In this document: piece after piece, positions 1 to 5,546 of the stretch
How positions within the stretch are numbered: position 1 is the stretch's first letter
Layout: the number at the start of each line of letters is the position of its first letter
Assembly: GCA_041490445.1 (NCBI GenBank)
Contig: JBGPTF010000025.1
Coordinates: 1 to 28,759, forward strand
Reading direction: 5' to 3'
Origin: JBGPTF01 sp041490445
GTDB taxonomy: Bacteria; Acidobacteriota; Terriglobia; Acidiferrales; UBA7541
DNA: 28,759 nucleotides
Notes under the pieces: model-generated
What the model was told of the DNA's origin: nothing
What the model saw: the letters and a program-made list of their open reading frames with translations, nothing else
Databases searched by the model: none
Translations under genes and position numbers: made by a program

Positions 1-72
1 ACTCTTGATTCCTTCCTGCACGATCTGCCACTTCTCTTCCGGGGTTCGGTCTACACGTGGTTTCCTGCCCAT
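1..72 (-). CDS. IS3-type transposase OrfA, N-terminal fragment (cut by window edge)
   Basis: An ATG at 72-70 opens a frame that runs off the left edge of the window; the visible 24 residues begin MGRKPRVDRTPEEKWQIV. This resembles the start of IS3/IS911-type OrfA proteins, small helix-turn-helix DNA-binding subunits that recognise the IS ends and act together with the OrfB DDE integrase. A clear Shine-Dalgarno GGAGG sits 4 bases before the ATG. Only the extreme N-terminus is visible, so completeness and activity cannot be judged. Confidence 0.7.
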   Translation of the reverse strand, partial: MGRKPRVDRTPEEKWQIVQEGIKS

Positions 73-140
73 GTTGCCTCCTGTTGGGAGGCCCTGATCA
101 TACCTAGATGAGGTGTCCAGTTTTAGAGGGGAGCACTACA
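1..140 (-). mobile_element. Terminal part of an IS3-family-like insertion sequence
   Basis: The stretch reads, on the minus strand, as an insertion-sequence end: a terminal sequence starting TGTAGTGCTCCCC at position 140, followed by an AAACTGGACA block, then a ribosome binding site and the transposase start at 72. This architecture (terminus, short leader, OrfA) is typical of IS3-family elements; the family call is from recognition of the OrfA N-terminus and the terminus style, not a search. The rest of the element, including its other end and any target-site duplication, lies outside the window. The terminus supplies the stop codon of the neighbouring gene. Confidence 0.75.
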
Positions 141-576
141 CTTGTGTTCTTGCTTGTATCGGGTTTGTGGGATAAACAAGGAACGTCGTCTGCCTAACTT
201 TGATTTCTCCGTTGCCTACCCACGGACGCGTCTGGGACTCCATAGTTTCGCGTGCTAGCGTCAACTGACGCTGAAAGATGCAAGCAGACCAGATGGCTGC
301 TATGGCTATCGCCAGAGTCAAAATCACGATAGCTACATCGGCTTTCTTGGATTTTTCCCTTGGAGCGTCCCAGTAGTGATGTGCCAAATAGAGGGTGGCT
401 TCCAAAATCTTAGACCAAGTGGATGGTTCATGTTGGTTCTGGGTGTGTGTTTCTGGTGCGGTGGTGGCGTTATTGTTTGGCGCGGCGTCCACCTGCTGGA
501 CGAGTTCTTGCTCGTCGCTATTCCCGTTGTGGCCATTGGTCTTATCTTCATGGCCGTTAGTCTCTGGCTCATTCAT
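136..576 (-). pseudogene. Single-pass membrane protein, C-terminus cut by IS insertion
   Basis: The frame encodes 146 residues: a hydrophilic Asn/His/Thr-rich cytoplasmic stretch (1-75), one transmembrane segment (about 78-98, DVAIVILTLAIAIAAIW), then a short helix containing ESQTRPWVGNG. The pattern of one membrane helix followed by a Gln/Leu-rich helix and RPWVG is common in uncharacterised bacterial membrane proteins, which normally continue into a beta-rich domain. Here that domain stops after about 35 residues, and the stop codon (138-136) lies inside the IS terminus beginning at 140. I infer that the gene was interrupted by the IS. Function unknown; the remaining protein may still be made. 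Confidence 0.65.
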
Positions 577-647
577 CGTGTTTTCTTGAAAGTAAATCCA
601 AGCCTCTCGGATGGTAATACTGTACCACTACAGCGTCGCGCCGTGGT

Positions 648-677
648 TTGCAGCACTCCGGCGAATTGCAGTACACT
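648..677 (+). promoter_or_regulatory. Possible sigma70-type promoter for the DAHP synthase gene
   Basis: TTGCAG (648-653) and TACACT (672-677) are separated by 18 bases, giving a plausible -35/-10 pair and a leader of about 85 nt before the ATG at 768. Judged by eye only. Confidence 0.35.
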
Positions 678-767
678 CGCTGGTTCGCCAGTGGACAGAA
701 AACTGCTACGGAACAGCCTTCCGAGCAACAGCCAGCGGGAGGTCCAGGCCCCCGGGGAGAGGATTCG

Positions 768-1796
768 ATGTTAGTCGTGATGCAGGCCCACGCCACGGAA
801 GAACAGGTTCGCGCCGTCTGCGAGCGGATCGAATCGCTCGGGATGCGCGCGCACCCGATCCCCGGCTCGCTCCGGACGGCCATCGGAATTACCGGGAATA
901 CGGGCGCCGTGGATATCGGCTCGCTGGACGCGATGCCGGGCGTGGTCGAATGCATCCCCGTCAGCAAACCGTACAAGCTGGTCAGCCGGGACATCAAAGA
1001 CGACAACACGGTCATTCGCATCCCGACGCCCTCGGGAGAAGTGGCCATCGGCGGGAATGCCATCGCCATTGTTGCCGGGCCGTGCGCGATCGAGACGAGA
1101 GAACAGGCGTTCACCGTTGCCGAAAAGGTGAGCGCCGCGGGCGCGCGGCTGTTCCGTGGCGGCGCTTATAAACCGCGCACTTCGCCATACAGTTTTCAGG
1201 GCCTGGGCGAGCCGGGCTTGAAGATTCTCGCGGACGTGCGCGCTCGCTTCGGCATGGGAATCATCACCGAAGCGGTGGATAACGAGAGTCTCGACCTTGT
1301 CGAGGAATACGCCGACGTGATCCAGATCGGCGCGCGCAACATGCAGAATTTCTCGCTGCTCAAACGAGCGGGGCGGGCGAAAAAGCCGGTGCTGCTGAAG
1401 CGCGGCATGTCCGCGACGCTCGACGAATTCCTGATGGCCGCCGAATACATCATGGCCGAGGGGAATTACAACGTCATTCTTTGCGAGCGCGGCGTGCGCA
1501 CGTTCAACGACCACACGCGAAACACGCTCGACCTGAGCGTGATCCCGGCGGTGCAGCGGCTGAGCCATCTGCCCATTCTGGTGGACCCCAGCCACGGCAC
1601 GGGACGCCGCAACAAAGTGCTGCCGCTCTCGCGCGCCGCCGTCGCGGTGGGCGCCGACGGGCTGCTCGTGGAAGTGCACCACGACCCGGACCGCGCCCTT
1701 TCCGACGGGATGCAATCCATTCTGCCCGACGAGTTCGTGCAGTTAATGGGAGAAGTTCGCCAGATCGCCAGCGTCCTCCATCGGACCGTGAATTAG
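768..1796 (+). CDS. aroF: 3-deoxy-7-phosphoheptulonate (DAHP) synthase, type I-beta
   Basis: This enzyme condenses phosphoenolpyruvate with erythrose 4-phosphate in the first step of the shikimate pathway to aromatic amino acids. The 342-residue product has an N-terminal ferredoxin-like regulatory domain (about 1-68), as in the Thermotoga enzyme, where such a domain mediates feedback inhibition by aromatic amino acids. The catalytic barrel follows: AGPCAIE (metal ligand Cys106), GGAYKPRTSPYSFQG (131-145), KPVLLKRG, ILCERGVRTF and the metal-binding DPSHGTG (His276). I chose the ATG at 768 because GGGGAGAGGA precedes it; the frame is open upstream to 648, but that extension does not look like protein. 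The symbol aroF follows usage for this subfamily; aroG or aroA are also used. Confidence 0.95.
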   Translation: MLVVMQAHATEEQVRAVCERIESLGMRAHPIPGSLRTAIGITGNTGAVDIGSLDAMPGVVECIPVSKPYKLVSRDIKDDNTVIRIPTPSGEVAIGGNAIAIVAGPCAIETREQAFTVAEKVSAAGARLFRGGAYKPRTSPYSFQGLGEPGLKILADVRARFGMGIITEAVDNESLDLVEEYADVIQIGARNMQNFSLLKRAGRAKKPVLLKRGMSATLDEFLMAAEYIMAEGNYNVILCERGVRTFNDHTRNTLDLSVIPAVQRLSHLPILVDPSHGTGRRNKVLPLSRAAVAVGADGLLVEVHHDPDRALSDGMQSILPDEFVQLMGEVRQIASVLHRTVN

Positions 1797-1856
1797 CCCG
1801 AGGCGCTCCATCGCCGTGCGCAAATCCCTCTGCATTTTCACTGTGACGCGGCCCGC

Positions 1857-3002
1857 ATGAAAGGCCGCTGGAATTTCCGGTTCGTTTTCCTGCTCGTCCT
1901 TCTCACCGGGCTCGCCGTGCGTGAAGTAGCCGTTGAGCGAGGGCCGTCGTTCCTTCGTCCCGGCCTGCATCTCTACGCGTACGTCGCCAACACAGCGGAC
2001 GGCACAATCAGCGTGGTGGACGTCGTGAACCTGTCGGCCATGGCAACGATACCGGTCGGTCCCGCGCCCAGCGGAGTTCGTGCGCACCCGTCGCGCGACG
2101 AAATCTGGGGAGTGAGCACCCAAGGAGGCTACGTCTGGGTGCTCGACACGAAAAAGAATCTGGTGACCTCGCGAATCCCGGTGGGCGCAGCGCCGTATGC
2201 CGTGGATTTTTCGCCCGACGGAAGCCACGCGTATGTCGCCGCCTCCGGCTCCGGCAGCGTGGTTGTGATCGACACGTCCACGCGGCAAGTGATCCAGCGA
2301 GGGCGCGGCGGGCGGCAGCCCTGGCTCGCGCGAGTCACGCCCAATGGCCAGTTGCTCGTCGTCAGCAATCGCGAGGACGACACCGTTACCATCCTCGACG
2401 CGGGCTCGCTGGCACTCATCGCCACCATCCCCGTCGTATCGCAGCCGGAGCAGATCGCGATCCTGCCAGACAGCTCGAAGGCGTTCATCTCCTCCGGCTC
2501 ATCCCAAGAAATCTCGGTTATCAACCTGCGCGGCGGGGTTCGGGTGGCTGACCTCGCTCTCGGGGGAGCCGCGGGCAGCTTCATCCTGAAGCCGGACGGC
2601 GGCGAACTGTATATTCCCTCCCCTGACGCCCACGGACTGCTGGTGGTGAACACGGAAACGAACGAGGTGGGAGATTTTCTGCTGCTGGGGTCTTCGCCGC
2701 AGCGTGGAGTTCTGACGAGCGACGGGCGATCACTCTACGTGTCCGATTCCTCGGCCGGCCAGGTGAAGCACATTGATATTGCGACGCGCCGGGTGATGGG
2801 GCCGCCGATTCCAGTTGGCCAGAGGCCCGGTGCATGTGCGTTGACTCCCGATGCCGGGCTTCTTCTCGTGACCGATCAGGACTCGAACGATCTCGCGGTG
2901 ATTCGCACGCGCACTCCGAATTCGGCAAACCTCGCGGGCAGCTTGATCACGCTGATACCCGTAGGCCGCAGGCCGGGAGATCTCGCCATCAAACTTTTCT
3001 AG
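1857..3002 (+). CDS. Secreted YVTN-family beta-propeller protein
   Basis: The 381-residue protein starts with a hydrophobic signal sequence (about 5-22, FRFVFLLVLLTGLAV) and then repeats units of about 40 residues of the form AYVANTADGTISVVD, AYVAASGSGSVVVID, LYVSDSSAGQVKHID, LLVTDQDSNDLAVI, each followed by a strand ending IPVG. These are YVTN repeats, which fold as a seven-bladed propeller outside the cytoplasm. Members often act as scaffolds or in surface layers and metabolite-linked binding; no catalytic residues are visible and the ligand is unknown. The gene starts 60 bases after the DAHP synthase stop on the same strand, without an obvious ribosome binding site, and is unlikely to share its function. 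Confidence 0.88.
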   Translation: MKGRWNFRFVFLLVLLTGLAVREVAVERGPSFLRPGLHLYAYVANTADGTISVVDVVNLSAMATIPVGPAPSGVRAHPSRDEIWGVSTQGGYVWVLDTKKNLVTSRIPVGAAPYAVDFSPDGSHAYVAASGSGSVVVIDTSTRQVIQRGRGGRQPWLARVTPNGQLLVVSNREDDTVTILDAGSLALIATIPVVSQPEQIAILPDSSKAFISSGSSQEISVINLRGGVRVADLALGGAAGSFILKPDGGELYIPSPDAHGLLVVNTETNEVGDFLLLGSSPQRGVLTSDGRSLYVSDSSAGQVKHIDIATRRVMGPPIPVGQRPGACALTPDAGLLLVTDQDSNDLAVIRTRTPNSANLAGSLITLIPVGRRPGDLAIKLF

Positions 3003-3239
3003 CTGGTGTTGTGTCGCGGAAATAACTGAAGAGAACGCACTCTTCAGATAACGCTCGCGGCGCATGGCTTCAGCGCGCATCGCGAATTCCTCCTGATGAA
3101 CCAGTTCCTGCGGCCCACGACGCTTTGTGGAGTTGGTCACTCCGTGGTTGCGTTCACCGAACCGCCGGATGAGATCGGACGCATGGCCGATATACACCTG
3201 TCCCCTGCTCTGGCGGCGCCAAACGTAAACGATGAACAT
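2730..3239 (-). CDS. GIY-YIG endonuclease-like protein; C-terminus of doubtful origin
   Basis: The first 67 residues match the small single-domain GIY-YIG (UPF0213-like) nucleases: VYV at 4-6, VYIG at 15-18, an Arg pair at 25-26, GERNHG at 28-33 replacing the usual EHN, and the helix RAEAMRRERYLKS (55-67) that carries the catalytic Glu. Such proteins are usually 80-95 residues; the role of chromosomal members is unclear, possibly DNA repair. The frame should end near 2990-3010, but instead stays open to 2730 and runs 270 bases antisense through the propeller gene, giving 169 residues. Residues after about 85 have no GIY-YIG character. I think the original stop was lost or the 3' end was replaced; the family call is sound, the extent is not. 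Confidence 0.6.
   Translation of the reverse strand: MFIVYVWRRQSRGQVYIGHASDLIRRFGERNHGVTNSTKRRGPQELVHQEEFAMRAEAMRRERYLKSAFSSVISATQHQLEKFDGEISRPAAYGYQRDQAAREVCRIRSARANHREIVRVLIGHEKKPGIGSQRTCTGPLANWNRRPHHPARRNINVLHLAGRGIGHVE
3026..3047. terminator. Hairpin between convergent genes
   Basis: A perfect 8-bp inverted repeat, CTGAAGAG (3026-3033) and CTCTTCAG (3040-3047), with a 6-nt loop lies 24 bases after the propeller stop codon. It has only short A/T tracts on either side, so it may act as a weak bidirectional terminator. It also falls inside the last recognisable codons of the GIY-YIG gene. Confidence 0.45.
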
Positions 3240-3364
3240 GGCAAGAGTGGCGCGCCCGGAGGGACGCCACTGCGCAGGAAGATTGCGCCGGATTGGGCGC
3301 TCGAAATCCCGTAAGGAATGGAAGGAGGCGGCGAATCGCCTCCCTCCGCGTTGGAATGACTGAC

Positions 3365-3649
3365 TTAGCGAACGGACTTTCTACCCGCACCGCCCAGGAT
3401 AGCCACACCCCCGGAGATGATCAGGCCGACGGTTGCAGCTCCCAGGATCCCCGGCATCGGAGTGCTATTGGCAGCAAGGGTGTGGACCAGGCTCCCGCCC
3501 ACCAAGCCCCCCGCGACGCCGGCAAAAAGGATGCCGATAAATTTCACCAGTACGTCCGGCGGCGGATCCGGCAGCCAGATATGCATCATGACCCATGTGG
3601 CGACAGCGCCCCCGAAAAGCGCCCAAAGAAGCCAAAGTACCGCGTTCAT
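3365..3649 (-). CDS. Small integral membrane protein (about three helices)
   Basis: The 94-residue product is mostly hydrophobic, with likely membrane helices at about 3-20, 34-58 and 69-88, rich in Gly and small residues (GVAGGLVGGSL, GLIISGGVAILGG), ending in a short basic tail GRKSVR. The start is set by a textbook AGGAGG placed 5 bases before the ATG at 3649; the frame is open further upstream to 3880 but that part is not protein-like. It somewhat resembles small Gly-rich stress-associated membrane proteins (GlsB/YeaQ type), but the match is loose and I assign no function. It stands alone on its strand and diverges from msrA. Confidence 0.7.
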   Translation of the reverse strand: MNAVLWLLWALFGGAVATWVMMHIWLPDPPPDVLVKFIGILFAGVAGGLVGGSLVHTLAANSTPMPGILGAATVGLIISGGVAILGGAGRKSVR

Positions 3650-3851
3650 GGATTCCTCCTCGCGCGTCCTCGAACTCCGGACCGGATGTGCTCCCGCGTC
3701 CGCCTCCCTCGATTCTGTGCGGCTGCCCCGGCTCACCGCCGCTCGCCTGCGCAAAGTAGGCTTCGTCCCAGATTCAGACCGCTTCGCACACCGTGCCGCA
3801 AGCGTCGTGCGGTAGACGGTTTGGAGGTAGTCGTGAGGAGCGCTGGCGGTC

Positions 3852-3880
3852 TGTTTATGGCAGAAATAGGTCGCTGTCAA
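3852..3880 (-). promoter_or_regulatory. Sigma70-type promoter, probably for the small membrane protein gene
   Basis: Reading leftwards, TTGACA (3880-3875) and TAAACA (3857-3852) are 17 bases apart: a perfect -35 and good -10. Transcription would begin near 3845, leaving a leader of about 195 nt before the ATG at 3649. The remainder of the 324-bp gap 3650-3973 shows no gene. For msrA on the other strand, only a weak candidate (TTGCAA at 3918-3923, CAAACT 17 bases later) is visible. Confidence 0.5.
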
Positions 3881-3973
3881 GTAAATTCAGGAAACGCGGC
3901 TGCACGGCGAGCCAGCTTGCAATCGAATCCTTGGCGGGGCAAACTGATCGTGAACTTCACGGCGGGAGCAAAC

Positions 3974-4453
3974 ATGGCGACGGAGAAAGCAACATTTGGA
4001 GCGGGGTGCTTCTGGGGAGTGGAGGCCGCATTTCGACAGGTGAAGGGCGTTCGAGCGACGGCGGTCGGGTACATGGGCGGCACGCTGAAGAATCCCACGT
4101 ACCAGGATGTGTGCAGCGACACGACCGGCCACGCCGAAGTGGTCCAGGTGGAATTCGATCCTGCGGAAGTGCCCTACGAGAATCTGCTGAATGTTTTCTG
4201 GCAGAATCACGATCCGACCACACTGAACCGGCAAGGCCCGGATTTCGGCGCGCAATACCGCTCCGCGATCTTTTTCCACTCGGGGGAGCAGGAAGCAGCG
4301 GCGAAAACTTCAAAGGAATTGCTGGAGCGTTCCGGAAAGGTGAAGCGCCCCATCGTGACGAAGATCGAGCCGGCCGCGGAATTCTGGCGCGCCGAGGATT
4401 ACCACCAGCAATACCTCGAGAAGCGCGGCCTCGCGACCTGTCGCACTAAATAG
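3974..4453 (+). CDS. msrA: Peptide methionine (S)-S-oxide reductase
   Basis: MsrA reduces the S-epimer of methionine sulfoxide in proteins and free methionine, repairing oxidative damage in the cytoplasm with electrons from thioredoxin. The 159-residue protein has the signature GAGCFWG with nucleophile Cys12, the substrate region GYMGG, TGHAEVVQVEFDP and NQQGPDFGAQYRSAIFF-type motif (here NRQGPDFGAQYRSAIF), and a C-terminal DYHQQYLEKRG. Cys156 near the C-terminus could be the resolving cysteine. The start at 3974 follows GGCGGGAG and gives the usual family length; the frame is open far upstream but without similarity. No msrB is seen nearby. Confidence 0.95.
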   Translation: MATEKATFGAGCFWGVEAAFRQVKGVRATAVGYMGGTLKNPTYQDVCSDTTGHAEVVQVEFDPAEVPYENLLNVFWQNHDPTTLNRQGPDFGAQYRSAIFFHSGEQEAAAKTSKELLERSGKVKRPIVTKIEPAAEFWRAEDYHQQYLEKRGLATCRTK

Positions 4454-4455
4454 AA

Positions 4456-4512
4456 AGCGCCTCACCCCTCCCGCCGCCGGTGATGCCGGGGACGCCAGAG
4501 GGCCGAGGCGCT
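4456..4512. terminator. Long hairpin between msrA and the Gly/Lys peptide gene
   Basis: AGCGCCTC (4456-4463) pairs perfectly with GAGGCGCT (4505-4512). After a symmetrical 2x2 internal loop, CCCTC (4466-4470) pairs with GAGGG (4498-4502), and an inner CCGG/CCGG can pair too. It lies between convergent stop codons (4453 and 4536). Leftward, the hairpin is followed by TTTCTATTT, so it is a reasonable terminator for the minus-strand gene. Confidence 0.5.
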
Positions 4513-4535
4513 CCAAGTTGTCCTGGGTGTGGCGG

Positions 4536-4640
4536 CTACTTCTTGCCCTTCTTCCCGCCCTTCTTTTTTCCGCCTTTTTTCTTCCCGCCCTTCTTCCCGC
4601 CTTTTCCGCCAACACCGCCATAGCCATTCATGATCGGCAT
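4536..4640 (-). CDS. 34-residue Gly/Lys-repeat peptide
   Basis: The ATG at 4640 is preceded by GGAGGG at ideal spacing and opens a 34-codon frame ending in TAG: residues 1-12 are MPIMNGYGGVGG, and residues 13-34 consist almost only of Gly and Lys in GGKK / GGKKK units. It is strongly basic (14 lysines or so) with no hydrophobic segment. The gene has its own near-consensus promoter (4864-4837) and is followed by a hairpin. It lies downstream of, and in the same direction as, a RiPP radical SAM enzyme and a methylase-fold gene. It may be a histone-tail-like nucleic-acid binding peptide, or the substrate peptide of the radical SAM enzyme; the second is only an inference from position. I recognise no named family. 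Confidence 0.65.
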   Translation of the reverse strand: MPIMNGYGGVGGKGGKKGGKKKGGKKKGGKKGKK

Positions 4641-4836
4641 GTCGCCCTCCTACCCTCTGAGAATCTTGTCCTCCGAAAGCCCACTTACAAACGGGATAAT
4701 TCCCGCCCTCTCCAAATCTCAATCAGAATCCGCTCAATCCAGCGTGCCGGCGGAGTCTTTTTCCTATCCTGCGGATTTCGCCGGTGATAAACCGCCAGAC
4801 TTATCCGCGCCTGCGCCGCTGGACACCCGGCGACGG

Positions 4837-4864
4837 AGTATATGAGGGGCCGCCAGAGTGTCAA
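4837..4864 (-). promoter_or_regulatory. Near-consensus sigma70 promoter for the Gly/Lys peptide gene
   Basis: Reading leftwards, TTGACA (4864-4859) and TATACT (4842-4837) are 16 bases apart, the strongest promoter-like match in the window. Transcription would start near 4830, giving a leader of about 190 nt before the ATG at 4640. The leader shows several GC-rich inverted segments but no riboswitch that I recognise. Confidence 0.6.
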
Positions 4865-4886
4865 GCGATATCTCGTAAAGACCCAA

Positions 4887-5522
4887 TTAACACCGCTGGC
4901 GCGGCCGTTGCCCGCGCACCCCACTTCCGTTCAACCGGGTTTTCGCCAAGCGCACGAGCCGCTGCCGTACCTGGCGGTGGTGATGGAGGTCGAGGAGCAC
5001 AGGACGACGAGCCAGCTCGAGCGCGGCCAGTGCCCCATTCCCCGAGCCCGAAAATGCATGAACGACGGTATCTCCCGGGGCTGAATACTGTTTGACGAGG
5101 GCGCGATACAGCCAGACCGGCAGCGCTAACCATTTGATTTGCTTCACTCGGGCAAATTGCGCGAGGAATCGTCTCGATCCGACGGGGCAACTTGTCCACC
5201 TTCCTCGCCGGCACCGCTTCTGGTACACGGTGAAGACGATGCGATAGGCCCCGCGCAGCCGCGCAACCGGTGGAATGTTGGTGTGCAGCAGGATGAAGCC
5301 GCCCGGCCGCACGATGCGGTTTGCCTCCCGAAGAAACCGGGCAAGGAACCGCGTGTACTGGCGCGGATCGCGCGTGGCGCAATCCTGCCGGGCTATGCGT
5401 GGCGCGCCGATGTAAGGCGGCGTGGCAATCACCAGACCGCCCGAGCCGCTACGCAGCGGCATCTGCTCCGCCCGGCCTTTCAGAATCAAGTAGTGGTTTC
5501 CGTTTTGCAAGTTTGTCGCCAA
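4887..5522 (-). CDS. DNA N4/N6-methyltransferase-fold protein (beta-class motif order)
   Basis: The 211-residue protein carries the catalytic motif as ATPPYIGAPR (TPPY at 34-37, where D/S/N-PPY is usual) and, after it, the SAM-binding motif HAFSGSGNGALAALEL (155-170) followed by RRPVLLDL. Catalytic motif before SAM motif is the beta-class order of amino-methyltransferases such as solitary N4-cytosine or N6-adenine methylases. It is compact and lacks a visible target-recognition domain beyond residues 85-145. The start is TTG at 5522, since no ATG or GTG precedes the motif in frame except an internal Met21; the ribosome binding site is poor. It begins 24 bases after the radical SAM gene on the same strand, suggesting co-transcription. 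No restriction partner is adjacent. Confidence 0.75.
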   Translation of the reverse strand: MATNLQNGNHYLILKGRAEQMPLRSGSGGLVIATPPYIGAPRIARQDCATRDPRQYTRFLARFLREANRIVRPGGFILLHTNIPPVARLRGAYRIVFTVYQKRCRRGRWTSCPVGSRRFLAQFARVKQIKWLALPVWLYRALVKQYSAPGDTVVHAFSGSGNGALAALELARRPVLLDLHHHRQVRQRLVRLAKTRLNGSGVRGQRPRQRC

Positions 5523-5546
5523 AGGAATCCCGCTGCTCGGTGATTC

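Noticed and set aside
4685..4924. A 79-codon minus-strand frame between the methylase gene and the Gly/Lys peptide gene
   Set aside because: It overlaps the methylase 3' end and contains the promoter of the peptide gene; composition is not protein-like.
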